The notes below the pieces were generated by a model, which did not search any database, was not told where the DNA came from, and saw only the letters and a program-made list of their open reading frames with translations. A stretch of DNA of 34,616 nucleotides from Mesotaenium endlicherianum (Eukaryota > Streptophyta > Zygnematophyceae > Zygnematales > Mesotaeniaceae): positions 188,802 through 223,417 of the forward strand of contig WELA01003638.1 of the NCBI GenBank assembly GCA_009602735.1, read 5' to 3'. Shown one piece after another: positions 9,245 to 19,891 of the stretch; position 1 is the first letter of the stretch; each line of letters opens with the position of its first letter. A program made the translations under genes and the position numbers.

Positions 9245-9494
9245 TGAAACGAATCGACTTACCAAATAGGCGATTAACAATTAATAAAGATCTTTATATC
9301 AGCAAGTAATCTTTATGGTATTTTCTGTTAACTGGTTAAGCGGCAAAAAGACAACACACTAGCAGTGAACAATACTCGTAAGTCAAATGCGAGTAGACTA
9401 GCATCAATAATGCAATCAGTAAACTCGTACATAAGCAAGGTTAGAAGACAATGCGTATCAATGGCTTCTCGCTTTGGATTCAGACCTCTCTCAG
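9245..9494 (-). repeat. LTR A fragment (R/U5-side 250 bp)
   Basis: Starts TGAAACGAATCGACTTACC, the reverse complement of the LTR A 3' end, and follows copy 1's LTR for about 250 bp. It then switches to ORF3 sequence at 9495, at LTR position equivalent to about 6776. Confidence 0.85.
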
Positions 9495-9827
9495 ATGTAC
9501 TAACTGGTACATATACCGGCATCCCAGAAGGATGTTGCATGACATGAGCTAAGGGTACATGCCCTCTCTGCGAGGGAAATGCCGACAGGCCTCTGGCTAT
9601 TTCTCTAGCAGCCCTCCTGTCTGCCCTGTCTGACTGGGTCTCCATGCCTGGAGATGGGTTCTGTCCTCTGGCAGTTCCCAGCCAAGTGATATCCTCCTCT
9701 TCAGCGAGTTGCTGCAGGGCCAACCCCGTCTTCTCCCTTACAGGGGATGTGGCAGGTGTCAGGATCACGGCGGGGCTAGTGTCCTCCTCCTCGCCTTCCT
9801 CCTCGTCTTCCTCTGACTCCTCCTCCT
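9495..9827 (-). pseudogene. ORF3 subtype II, C-terminal fragment
   Basis: Encodes the acidic Glu/Asp patch, EEEDTSPAVILTPATSP and HVPLAHVMQHPSGMPVYV, nearly identical to copy 2's ORF3 (12872-14493). The N-terminal coiled coil and conserved core are missing. Its 5' side is cut by an LTR B fragment. Its 3' side is fused to an LTR A piece in a frame that stays open, which gives a 188-codon composite frame (9328-9894) that is not a real gene. Confidence 0.8.
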
Positions 9828-10029
9828 GTCGATGCAGGTATGCGGAGATTAAATTGATCCGACATGTCAGATCAGTCTGATCAGGCCTACTCACGAATAT
9901 TCTGGAAGGGACGACTTGACAAACACTTAGAAAATTCCGTTGCTAAGCAACCCTCCCGCCTGGTGAGGACTTAGGTCAGAAAACTATAAATAGGCATAAC
10001 TTCCTCATTTCTTATCAGTTTTCACTTTT
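9828..10029 (+). repeat. LTR B fragment with promoter region
   Basis: Reverse complement of about 20925-21110, starting GTCGATGCAGGTATG and running through the U3 promoter region. It ends where the fold-back repeat begins at 10030. Confidence 0.75.
9985..9992 (+). promoter_or_regulatory. TATA box of LTR B
   Basis: ACTATAAATAGGCATAAC is kept in both LTR B pieces (the other at 20948-20955, reverse strand, slightly decayed) and matches a eukaryotic TATA box. Confidence 0.55.
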
Positions 10030-10435
10030 GTCGTGCGTTAAGAGATCGGGTGCGCATTGTCGACATAAGCAACACACAACAGACAAGCAGGCTTTGCTGC
10101 AATGAAGTCATAATACAATGGGCTTTATAGCCAAAAAGGGAGTCAAGCGTTAAATATTTTAATTTAAAACATTTGATGCTTGACTCCCTTTTTGGTTATA
10201 AAGCCCATTGTATTATAGACTTCATTGCAGCAAAGCCTGCTTGTCTATTGTGTGTTGCTTATCCCGACAATGCGCACCCAATTTCTTAACGCACGACAGA
10301 ATTAAAATATTTGACGCTTGACTCCCTTTTTGGCTATAAAGCCATTTATATTATAGACTTCATTGCAGCAAAGCCCGCTTGTCTATTGTGTGTTGCTTAT
10401 ATCGACTATGCGCACCCGATCTCTTAACGCACGAC
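10030..10435. repeat. Fold-back repeat: two inverted arms plus a third direct copy
   Basis: A unit of about 135 bp occurs three times: inverted at 10030-10163, direct at 10164-10297 and again direct at 10298-10435. The first two form a near-perfect palindrome of about 268 bp with almost no spacer. The outer ends are GTCGTGCGTTAAGA and TCTTAACGCACGAC. All units share AAGCAACACACAA, a GCAGCAAAGC-like stretch and GGGAGTCAAGCGT (or its complement). No ORF. It could be a fold-back or MITE-type transposon, or LTR pieces duplicated head to head. Confidence 0.8.
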
Positions 10436-11244
10436 GGCTGGCGCCTCCTGCCCTGCTGCTGGCGTGAATTGTGGTGCTGCCAACGTCACCTGCCCTGCAA
10501 CTGTCTGCGCGCGTCCTGTCGTAGGTGCTGCCTCCTTGGCAGCTGCCGCAAGCTGCCCTGGCACACCTGCCTGAGAACGTAAGCGAGAAAAAAGAAATGG
10601 CGCAAGAAGATCTCCGTCGCCTCTCGATCAGTGACAATGCCCACGTCTCGTCGTAGGTGCGTCAAGCGCCGGTACATCATGCGAATGGTCTCGTTCCTGC
10701 GGCAGACGAAGTGGTGCAGCTCGTACACCTTCTCTTCAGTAGCGGTCTGGAACTCTCTCTTGAGGATGTCCCAGAAGGCTTGAACTGGGTCGGCAAGAAG
10801 AGTAGCCACTGGCGGGTCTCCCACGAGTTCGGTGCGAGCTCGAAGCTCGGCTTCCTTCTCACGAAAGGTGTCGCGGGCCTCGTGAGAGAGGTAACGCATA
10901 AGCGTGTCAAAGACGTCACGCTTTGTCAGCGCTGGCGTCTTGAGCAATGCCGCCGCGAAGTCAGCCTGAAACTCCGAGATGGTATCTTCCAGGTCACAAG
11001 TGCCTGGCCTGCCGCTGAAGCGATAGGCGGACCTGTCAGTCTTGACCTCTTGATCACCTGCCATAGGGTACCAGATGTCGTTTTGAGGCCACTGGGATGA
11101 TGGCTCAGTGAGTACTGCAGGTTGCTGTAGAGCAAGATGATCTCTTTCAGAGGTTTCAGTGATAGTTTTGAGATCTGAGTCTGAGTCTCCCTGTCTAACC
11201 CCTTCGTAGAAAGGCTGATAAGAAAGCCCAGTACGAGTAGGCAT
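10436..11244 (-). pseudogene. gag: Gag of a further LTR-retrotransposon family (C)
   Basis: The frame begins MPTRTGLSYQPFYEGV at 11244. The middle part (YRFSGRPGTCDLEDTISEFQADFAAALL ... AFWDILKREFQTATEEKVYELHHF ... MMYRRLTHLRRDVGIVTDREATEIFLRHF) reads like a helical retrotransposon capsid domain, which is inference from pattern. A frameshift at a run of T's near 10590 moves the protein into another frame, where a Pro/Ala/Gln-rich linker (QLAAAAKEAAPT, QFTPAAGQEAPAV) continues to 10436. There the fold-back repeat cuts it off. No zinc knuckle, protease or RT follows. Whether it belongs with the family B pol at 7109-9244 or the family B gag start at 20598 cannot be decided. Confidence 0.6.
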
Positions 11245-12032
11245 ATGCTGAAGATTCTAATTGCGTGAAGGCAAAGAGAGATCTTTTTAGCAGTAAGGAG
11301 TGTGTACTCTTCAGAGTGAGCACCTCAAGACTGTAATCTGGGAGGAAAACAACTAATGAAGTCTGGTCCAAAAGATCACTGGAAGCACATCATGATCTTC
11401 AAGAGTAGTCCTATGGCAGGGGGCATAAGCTGTGACTTTGCTCACCACTTGTGAAGTTCTTCTAGTGAATGGAAGCCAGTAAGGCTTGCTCTTCACAAGA
11501 GAGAGACTAAGTGGTCCTGAAAACACAAAAGATAAAAGTGTAAGCCTTACTTCTAAAAAGATGTTCCTCTAGGGACATCTCTAGCACTTATATTCCTGGA
11601 AATCTGACGTCGTGTGCGACAAATCCAATGCATGTAGTCACTCTAGGAGGCTCTCCTATGTCCACTGATGTGTACAAGGCATGTACTAGCACTCCTATAG
11701 GCTAAGCATAACTCAAACCAATCAAAGCAAAGCACGTAGAATATGCTAAGTGTCTCTCATTGGTGGAGCTTACCTTGGGTAGTTCTACCTAGATAGCGCC
11801 TCAAAAGTGAATCTGAAACTTGAAAAAGCTTCCTCTAGGAGTAGGTGATGCAGTCACCAAGTTATAACCTCAATGATGCACTTATACTATGGAAATGCAA
11901 GACTTATGTAGTCTAAAGGGCTCGCAAATTTGTGCGTACAAAGCTAGGGGTCCTTGAGGTCACGAATAGTCAACATCGTCACCTTTGGGTGCATTGAGTC
12001 ACAAGTTGGCCATTTGGTGTGATTCCGCTAGG
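11245..12032. other. Unassigned 788 bp between gag C and family A copy 2
   Basis: No credible ORF, RNA gene or repeat match inside the window. It lies upstream of gag C on the - strand, so it may hold that element's leader and part of its LTR, but I see no primer-binding site or LTR terminus to prove it. Family A copy 2 cuts it at 12033. Confidence 0.4.
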
Positions 12033-12752
12033 TGAAATGAATCGACTTACCAAATAGGCGATTAACAATTAATAAAGATCGTTATATCAGCAAATAATCT
12101 TTATGGATTTTCCGTTAACTGATTAAACGGCAAAAGGACAACACACTAGCAGTGAACAACACTTGTAAATCAAATGCGAGTGAACTAGCATCAATAATGT
12201 ACTCAATAAACTCATACATAAGCAAGGGTAGAAGACAGTGCGTATCAATGGCTTCCCGCCTTGGATTCAGATGCTCTCAGTAAGCGGTACAAGAGAGTTG
12301 CCCTCGTTTTCGAATGCCAAACTCGAGAGCAAGACCTAGCATATGTACATGGAATGAGTTTACTGTTCAACGGCCAGTGCGATGGCACCGCCTACCCGGG
12401 AGTTAACCACGTTGGTAGGACCTCGGTTAACCAAATCCACCGCCATCTCCCATCATCCCGAATCGCCATCCATCATAGGGATGTCATCTGGCCATTCATC
12501 TAGCGTATCACACTTAGATGAATATCGAGGCAATTCGCTGCTACCGAGTACGGAAGTCAGCTGGCTGTCAAAGAATGTGTCAGCAGGCTGACTTAAGCTG
12601 ACTTCAGCCTGCTGCTTTCGGCTGAGTCATTAAACTGATATTAAATATAAGGTCCAGCACACTGATTATTAACTAGAGTTCAGCAGGCTGAACTTATTTA
12701 ATTGTTTATATTTAAATGAATATTATATCAACCAATATACTGATTCATTACA
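12033..12752 (-). repeat. 3' LTR, family A copy 2 (720 bp)
   Basis: On the + strand it reads TGAAATGAATC ... GATTCATTACA. It is followed at 12753 by the complement of the polypurine tract and hairpin. The ORF at 12261-12503 is LTR sequence. Confidence 0.9.
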
Positions 12753-12787
12753 ATCCCTCCAACTTAACATGTTGTCGCCTCAACAAC
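12753..12787 (-). other. Polypurine tract and hairpin, copy 2
   Basis: Element-sense order is hairpin then AAGTTGGAGGGA then LTR. The stem GTTGTTG-AGG-CGACAAC (12771-12787) keeps pairing through a G-U pair, compared with GTTGTCG in copy 1. Confidence 0.75.
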
Positions 12788-12871
12788 ATTGACACGGGGT
12801 ACATAGGTTTCTACAAGTGAAATTACTGTTCCCTCTCCCATCCAGCATGCTGTGCTCTTGGCCCTCCGCCC

Positions 12872-14493
12872 TTAGGAGGGAGATGCCCCTGGGGCCCTAT
12901 GGTCAAAGGAGTCAGTCCTCCTCCTGTGCTGGGGTCTTCTGAAGCCTGTCAGAGAGGGAGGTTCCGTGTAGGGACCCGGCGGGGAACGCAGTAACTGTGC
13001 TGTTTCCTCCTGCACGGTCTGTAACTGAATGGAGGCAGCCTTCTCCTAGGCATCCTTCAAACTGACTGGTACATAAACTGGCATTCCAGAAGGATTTTAC
13101 ATGACATGAGCTAAGGGTCTATGCCCTCTCTGCGAGGGAGATGCCGACAGGCCTCTGGCTATTTCTCTAGCAGCCCTCCTGTCTGCCCTGTCTGACTGGG
13201 TCTCCGTGACCGAAGATGGGTTCTGTCCTCTGGCGGTTCCCAGCCAAGTGATATCCTCCTCAGGGCCAACCCCGTCTTCTCCCTTACAGGGGATGTGGCA
13301 GGTGTCAGGATCACGGCGGGGCTAGTGTCCTCCTCCTCGCCTTCCTCCTCGTCTTCCTCAGACTCCTCCTCCTCTCTGTCCCCGAGTTCCTCTGAGACTT
13401 CTGGGGTTTGTTCTGTCAGCTCCAGTTCTTCCCGAGAATAAGAATATCCCACACCTTCCCCTTTTGGGTGCTGGTGGGGGCTGCTAAGTCCGGACCGCAT
13501 ACAAGTCCTTTTCCCCCTGCTTGCTTGCCCATTTGGCATAAGCGTGCTTCCCTTTTGAGAATGACTCTCGGGCCCTGCTTCTGTCCCCTTGCATTTCATG
13601 GCTCATACAGTCTCTGACTCCATCCAATCTTGGGTCCCAAGCCGCAATGTGAGGGGGCAATACTATGTTTCCCTTTAGGTCTGTCAGGAAATCCTCATCC
13701 GTCGCTGGTCCCTCATGTTGATGGTCATCCACCGCCAATCGGTGGGCTTTTGGAATAAGGCAGGGTCTGTCCTTTGAAGAGTACAAGGGTACCAGTGCCC
13801 TGCAAAGTCTAGCTGACTGGCCAAGAATTCCCTGCTCCTTCTCTCCACCTCATTATACATGGCCTTGAACCTGCTATGGGATGTAGAGTTCTTGAAGCTG
13901 TCCGCGTCCATGGGGATCATCCTGATGACCCTATCTTCCCCCCAGATACCAAGAATCGATACAGTCCCTGCTTTGTTCACCTGGGCCATTGCCTTGGCCT
14001 CTCTGACCGTATATCCTACCATCCTGGCGTAATCGTGGTAGAGGAGGAGCCCCGTGCTGACCTCTATATACTTGTCAACGTTTTCGGATTTCTCCCCTTC
14101 CCTATGGAGGATGTCCTTCTGTGACTCACTGCGACTTCTCTGAGCATACTTGAAGGCCTCCTCCAGTAGATCGAAGCCCTTGCCCAGTACTGTGTAGCGG
14201 TAGCTGCTGATTCTCCTCTACTCTTCTTCAGCCTGCTGCTTCCGCTTCTCCTCAGCTTACCTCTCCTCCTTTGCTTTCTTGGCCTCCTCTGCAGCTTTTC
14301 TGTCCAGTTCTTCTTGCCTCAGTCTGGCCTGTTCCTCCTCCTCCTTCTTCTTGTGTGCCTCCCGCTGTTGTTGGAGTCGGTGTGATTCCCGAGCGGAGAT
14401 GGAGGATGATTCGATGTCTCCACACAATTGCAAGAATTCTGCATGTGCCTCTCTCGCCCTTCTCTTCCTCTTGAGTTCCGACTTTTGAGTCAT
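12872..14493 (-). pseudogene. ORF3 subtype II, full length but broken
   Basis: Homologue of 4386-6140. Start ATG at 14493 (MTQKSELKRKRRAREAH), directly after GAGCAG|G, which resembles a splice acceptor as in copy 1. The N-terminal coiled coil is interrupted by in-frame TAA (14259-14257) and TAG (14220-14218). The core then reads on in the same frame: YARMVGYT, GEDRVIRMIPMD, MYNEVERRSREFLA, HWYPCTL, PTDWRWMT. Frameshifts between about 13700 and 13500 separate this from VLPPHIAAWDPRLDG, FSKGKHAYAKWASKQG, the acidic patch and TSPAVILTPATSP. A stop at 12874-12872 probably ends it. It differs from copy 1 throughout the core, while keeping the same block order and spacing. Function unknown. Confidence 0.8.
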
Positions 14494-14841
14494 CCTGCTC
14501 AATCATAAACACAATGCAGTTAGTGAAGTCATGATATGTTGCCGCTACTGAGTGCCTTTAATGAACAGGAACGCAATCGGGAGAGTTCCTAGTGTGAAAT
14601 ACCTGGTGTGAGTGAATATAAGGGAAAATTGAGTTAGAGAGAAAGTGAGTGTGAGCGCAGGTTGAGTGTGTACCACGATTATCAGAGATTTTTCGGCTGA
14701 TCCCAAAACAGAATACCACTCCCGCCAACTTAATTTTAAAGGTGGGCTGCCTGTCACAGTTGTCACTAACTGTTACATCCCCCTCCAACTTATATGGAGA
14801 CAGGACCTCCTGTCACCTTCCCATGTCTACTGAAGGGATAG
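14494..14841 (-). other. Pol-ORF3 spacer of copy 2 with two PPT-like tracts
   Basis: In element sense: hairpin GACAGG-AGGT-CCTGTC (14814-14799), AAGTTGGAGGGGG (14791-14777) followed by TGTAACAGTTAGTGAC, then a second weaker tract AAGTTGGCGGGAG (14731-14714). No ORF. It resembles the end of an element without ORF3: a purine tract followed by a possible LTR start. Confidence 0.6.
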
Positions 14842-17800
14842 TTAGGGCGGTGCCCCAGCCGCCCGAAGGTGGAACCGTTTCAACGCCCCTTTGGCATTGG
14901 TCAGCTGGTCTTTAAATTCCCAAGTGTCCCCAGAGGCATCGTAACCCTTCCATCGGATGGGGTACTTCATGACATATTTAGACGATCGACGGACCGAGCG
15001 AGCGTCTAAAATCTCATCAACCTCATATTCCTCAGGATCGCCGTCCCGGACAGCGGGGACCGGTCTGGTTGGACAGGTAACCGACCTGTGAACAGTGTAT
15101 CACCTTTGATGTATGGTTCCAGGAAGGAGACATTAAAGATCGGGTGACCCTTGTAGTCCGCTGACATGTTCAATTTGTAAGCATTCTGACCGACACGACG
15201 CACTACCGAATATGGACCTACCCAGACAGGGCCAAGCTTTATCTTGACCACACCAGGGAGGTACGGGATCTGAGAATGCAGTTTGACTAGATCGCCCTTA
15301 GAAAATGTCAGCTCCCGACGGTGTTGATTAGCGTAGTTTTTGTTGGTTTCCTTGGGCTTTGTGCAGGTTTTGTTGGATTTCTGACAGGGTGTTAGCAAAC
15401 TCCTGAGTAAACCGGAGGGAGATCGGATTGTCACTCCCTTTGGGGTCAATTAAAGACTCCCCCAGTACATCTAGAGGAGACTTAGCCCTGGTAGAGTCCC
15501 TAAGTTCAAAAGGAGTCTTGCCCGTTGACGCGTGCACCGCACTGTTGATCGCAAGTTGAATTTGAGGCAACAGGTCATCCCAATTACCTTGTTTTTGGTT
15601 AATATATGCTCTCAGCACCTCCTGCAGAACTCGGTTAGTCCTTTCAATCTGCCCATCGATCTGAGGGTGGTTTGCTGTGCTCAGCAGCTGTTTGACTCCC
15701 ATTAACCCCATTAAAGCTCTCCAGAACTTAGAGGTAAATTTTGAGTCTCGGTCTGAGATGATATTAGAGGGTAGCCCATGTTGGCATACTACATGGTTGT
15801 AGAACTGTCCCGCTGGGATGGGCAGCGGTTGCAAGAGACCTCCCGGTGGTGAATGCCTAGACTTATTTCTTTGACACTGATCACACGACTTCACATATTT
15901 CAAGACCTCTCGGGGCAACCCCTCCCAATGATAATGTTTTGCCAGTTTGCCAACAGTTTTGGCCTGCTCCAAATGCCCACCCAGTAAACTGTCATGTGCT
16001 TGACTCAATAAAATGATCCTTATTTCCAAGTTATTAGGAATGACCAGCTTCAACCTGCCTGAAGTGGTTTCAGTCACCCAAACCCCTCCCTTAAGTTTAT
16101 ACCCGAGTGCAGTAGCACGACACACACCAGTAGTGGGGCTGGGCTCAAATGTTGGGTCAGAAAGGTAGGCTTTCCTAAGTTGTTCAAGGAAGGACTTTTG
16201 CACCTTTAGTGAAGTGAGTGCACACAGGACTTTATCTACAGCATGCTGACTAAAGTTCCTTTCTTGCAAGTCAGGTCTTCTAGAGAGTGCGTCAGCAGGA
16301 TTCAACTTCCCTGGTTTGTAGTCGATCTGGACTTGGAACTGCTCCAGCATCTGGCTCGAGCGGTTCTCTCTCCTCGACAACTTGGACTTCTTCTGAAAGT
16401 GAGTCAGAGCTAGATGATCTGTAATCACCTTAAAAGCTTTACCACGTAAGTATGCTCTCCACTGTTTGAGCACATGAATGATAGCTAGCAGCTCTTTATC
16501 ATGCACTGAGTAATTAATCTCCGCTGGATTAAATTTTATAGACGCGTACAACACAAGATGCCACTCCTGCCTTACCTTACCATCCTTTGTGGTTTTGTCC
16601 GCAGGCTGCAACAAAATAGCACCCATGGCAAAGTCAGAGGCATCAGTGACCACCTGCACCGGTTTGCTGGGGTCATACACGGCTAGCACTGGGGCAGAAC
16701 AAAGGGCATCTTCAAGGGTCTGGAAGGCAGCCTGCTGCTCTTTCCCCCACACATATCCTATGTCTTTCTTAGTAAGGTCAGTCAGTTTACTGGCCTTTGT
16801 GGAATAATTCTCAATAAATCTCCTATAGTGATTAGCCAACCCGAGGAAGGATCTAACTTTAGAGACAGACTGTGGTACTGGCCAGTCCCTTATGGTCTGG
16901 ACTTTCTTAGGGTCCACACTGATGCCCTCTTTACTGACAACGTGGCCTAAGAATTCAATACTTTCCTTAAAGAAATCACACTTGCTCATTTTAGCATATA
17001 ACTGATTTCTTCTCAGAATGTCCACGACTGTCTTTAAGTGTTCAGCGTGCTGAGTCTCATCTTTAGAGAAAATTAAAATATCATCCAAGAAAACTCGCAC
17101 AAATTTATCCAAATAAGGCATGAAAATGTCATTCATAGCACCCATGAAGGTTGCGGGAGCATTAGTAAGTCCAAATGGCATCACGTTGAACTCATACTGT
17201 CCATAACGTGTGCGGAAGGCAGTCTTGTGTTCATCCCCTTCAGCAATTCTGATTTGATGATAACCACTCTTGAGTACTATCTCACTAAACACCTTAGAAC
17301 CACACAGGTTATCAAGCAAGTCCTCGATTCTGGGTAAAGCATACTTGTTCTTTACCGTAATTCTGTTCAGGGCGCTGTAATCCACACACATCCGCATACT
17401 GCCATCCTTTTTCGTATCAAATAGGATGGGTACGCCGTAAGGTAATTTACTCGGAGAAATATAACCATTTTTCTCAAGCTCTGCAATCTGTGTTTTCAAC
17501 TCCTCGCTCTCCACATAAGACAAGCCATACGTGCGTTGCCAAGGTGGCTGACTCCCAGTTTGTAGATCAATCCTATGATCTACTTCCCTCTTAGGGGGTA
17601 GTCCTGGAGGTATATTAAATACATCCGTGTACTGAGCAACGATTTTTGCAGCAGTAGGGTGCTCCGGAGGGCTTACCTTTTTCTCCACCACTTCTTCAGG
17701 TTGAGGAGGTACCTCTCTTAGCAGCAGACAGAACATTCTGTCTTCGTTCTGGTTCCAGCTTTTGACGAACTCCATTGCATTCAGCAACTTGCATCCTTCT

Positions 17801-18330
17801 GGAAGCCTCTTCTTTTCCTTCATTTGCCATCCACACAGGACAAGAGGAAGAGCACTGGTGGGTGCCAAGTCAGTCTGCCCATCACTGGCTCCTCTCACTT
17901 TAACTGTACCTCTGCTCCAACACACTTCAGCTTGATGTCTATTAAGCCAGGACCTGCCTAGCACGAGATCATAAAAGCCAGTGTTGAGTACCTCAAATGT
18001 AAGCGTTTCAGTTAGAATTGCAATGCCAGAACCTAACTGGACCTCAATAGGCTTGGTTATAACTCCTCCCGGGATACTTGAGGCATCTCCAAGGAATATT
18101 TTTCTATTCCCTTGGGTGACAGTAGGCAGCCTTAGCCGCTTAACTAAGTCCTTGTGGATAAAAGTATGTGACGTCCCTCTGTCAACAAATACCCTCACCT
18201 TCCTACCTGCAATCATGCAATGCAGTAGGATAGGGGGGACTGTCTTTTCTTGACTTTCGCATTGTTCTCCTGACTTAGCAAAGAAATGTTGGACATCAGG
18301 TGTGGGAGAAGAGCATCCAGAGTGTGACAA
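14842..18330 (-). pseudogene. pol: Pol of family A copy 2 (protease to chromodomain)
   Basis: Continues the gag frame after a TAG at 18333-18331. The protease motif reads [13 protein letters not shown]: Arg stands where the catalytic Asp-Ser/Thr-Gly triad needs Ser or Thr, so protease is probably dead. RT has VDYSALN and FLDDILIF, and RNase H has [11 protein letters not shown]. Integrase lacks 50 residues present in copy 1 (3028-3177) between LPIPAG and QFYNHV, removing the first catalytic Asp in frame; the junction is near 15806. A one-base insertion near 15337 and a one-base loss near 15070 then shift the frame twice, so the chromodomain ([10 protein letters not shown] near 15020) sits in a third frame ending at TAA 14844-14842. 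Not functional. Confidence 0.9.
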
Positions 18331-19857
18331 CTAGTGATGACTTACTATCTCTAGCATCCTCACAGTCAGTAGACTGGATTGCTGACTGTTGCTGTCTTTT
18401 AAAGGCTGGTCTTTTCTCTCGACTTTTGCGAGGTGCTTGTCTGGACACTGCTCTCTGAAGTGACCTGGCTGCTGGCAATGGAAGCAAATCGATTTTGCTC
18501 AGGCCGGTCTCGTCTTAGTCCTACCACCACCTCTTCCTTAGCCGCCTCGAGGGAAATCACCTGTACCTCTAGACTGTATGGTATTATACTCATACTCATA
18601 TTTATCACCTTGATCATCCTCAGCCTGGTCTCCTTCAATTGCATTGAAGGAACCGTGGGGCTTTTTGACAATCTTAGACACCAAAGCATTACTCTGGCGC
18701 TTGTGATTGAACTGCTGCTGATCCCAAGCATCAGCATCCTGGATCAAGTCAGCCAGTTTCTTATACTTCTTCTCAGCGAAATGACCAGAGACTTCGGATT
18801 TCAAGCCATACTTGAAGTATGCTATCCTATACCGTTCTGGCAAGTCTGGCTGCTTCATCGTGTTCTCCTGAAATTTTTGAGCAAACTCAGCAACTGAAGT
18901 GGTCTGCTTCAGTGTCAAGGAGATCATCGCATAGATAGCTTTCTCCTGCTGGTTTATGACATCAAACTTCTCATGCAACTTCTCAACAAACTCTACCCAC
19001 GTAGGGTCACCGAGTTGCCGAGCCTTACGCTCTTCTTTCCAGTAAAGCCACCAGTCTGCGGCACTGCCTTTCAGTATCGCACCGGTATGCCTGACCTTCT
19101 CGTAATCTTGCAGTTCTAGGGAAATCTCCAGCTACTGCTCAACATCCGCAAGAAACTTGATCAGGTAATATATTATGTTTCTCTCAGGATCATATTCGTG
19201 GGGAGGTTTCGACTTGGGCTTACTAGGCCCTCGACCACCACCACTAGTGGTTTGAGACCCCAGTTGGTCTCTGTCCCGCGGTAGAGACATTATGATTCTT
19301 TTGTCCTCCTGTTGGGACTGATACATGGTCGCCATTTGCGACTGCATTTGAACGAATAATGCTCCCAAGTCTACACTCTGGGGTGGTAGTCTAGCAGATG
19401 CAGCAGCAGCATTGGCATCTACTCGCTGAGTAGTGACCTCAACAGTCCCTCTCGCTCTTGCAGCAGCAATTCCTGCCGCATTCAGCCGGTCACGTATTTG
19501 ACCTAGGGTTACATTGAGTTGTACAGTAGGAGGTGGGTTCAGAACATTGGCCCTTGATGCCATAAGTTCTTCAACAGTGCGCTCGTCAGCTGGCTGTCCT
19601 TCCCTCCTTTCTGTATCTTCAGCGGCCTTTGCTAACTGTTCAGCTTCTAATCTGGCTCTCTCCTCCTCAGCATGCTGTGCTGCGACTGCGGCAATAGCAG
19701 CTGCCTCATCTGCAGCCTCTCTAGTTGCAGTATTTGCCACTGCTTCAGAATAGGTGCGGGTTTCGGCTACATGGCTTTCGGCCTGGTGTTTGACATTCTC
19801 GTTATCTTTGTTCTCCATGTCTCGGGAGTTGCTAGTTTGAGACCTCGTCCTTACCAT
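18331..19857 (-). pseudogene. gag: Gag of family A copy 2
   Basis: Start MVRTRSQTSNSRDMEN at 19857. It matches copy 1 gag and supplies the part missing there: capsid domain (KGSAADWWLYWKEERKARQLGD, then VEFVEKLHEKFDV, FAQKFQENTM, YFKYGLKSEVSGHF) and a CCHC zinc knuckle CFHCQQPGHFREQC at 18486-18445. All of it is in one frame, interrupted by TAG 19134-19132 (Trp in copy 1), TAA 18540-18538, TGA 18501-18499 and TAG 18333-18331. That frame is the same as pol, so the ancestor made one Gag-Pol protein without frameshifting. Confidence 0.88.
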
Positions 19858-19878
19858 ACAAAGAAGACTGTGATAACT

Positions 19879-19890
19879 GCTCCGATACCA
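19879..19890 (-). other. Primer-binding site, copy 2
   Basis: TGGTATCGGAGC on the - strand, one base after the LTR end; one mismatch to the usual initiator-Met tRNA site. Confidence 0.8.
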
Positions 19891-19891
19891 C

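Noticed and set aside
9328..9894. A 188-codon gene
   Set aside because: Composite of ORF3, LTR A and LTR B sequence that happens to stay open across two junctions.
7026..10029. One intact family B element
   Set aside because: LTR B pieces are on the opposite strand to the pol and in the wrong order, with LTR A and ORF3 pieces in between.
10030..10300. Transcription terminator hairpin
   Set aside because: Arms of about 134 bp are far too long, and the setting is eukaryotic repeat DNA.
12261..12503. Small conserved protein (MSLLFNGQCDGTAYPG) seen at 12261, 20097, 26872 and on the complementary strand at 6554
   Set aside because: Same LTR A segment each time; conservation follows the nucleotide block, frames end at varied points and the decayed LTR has no matching frame.
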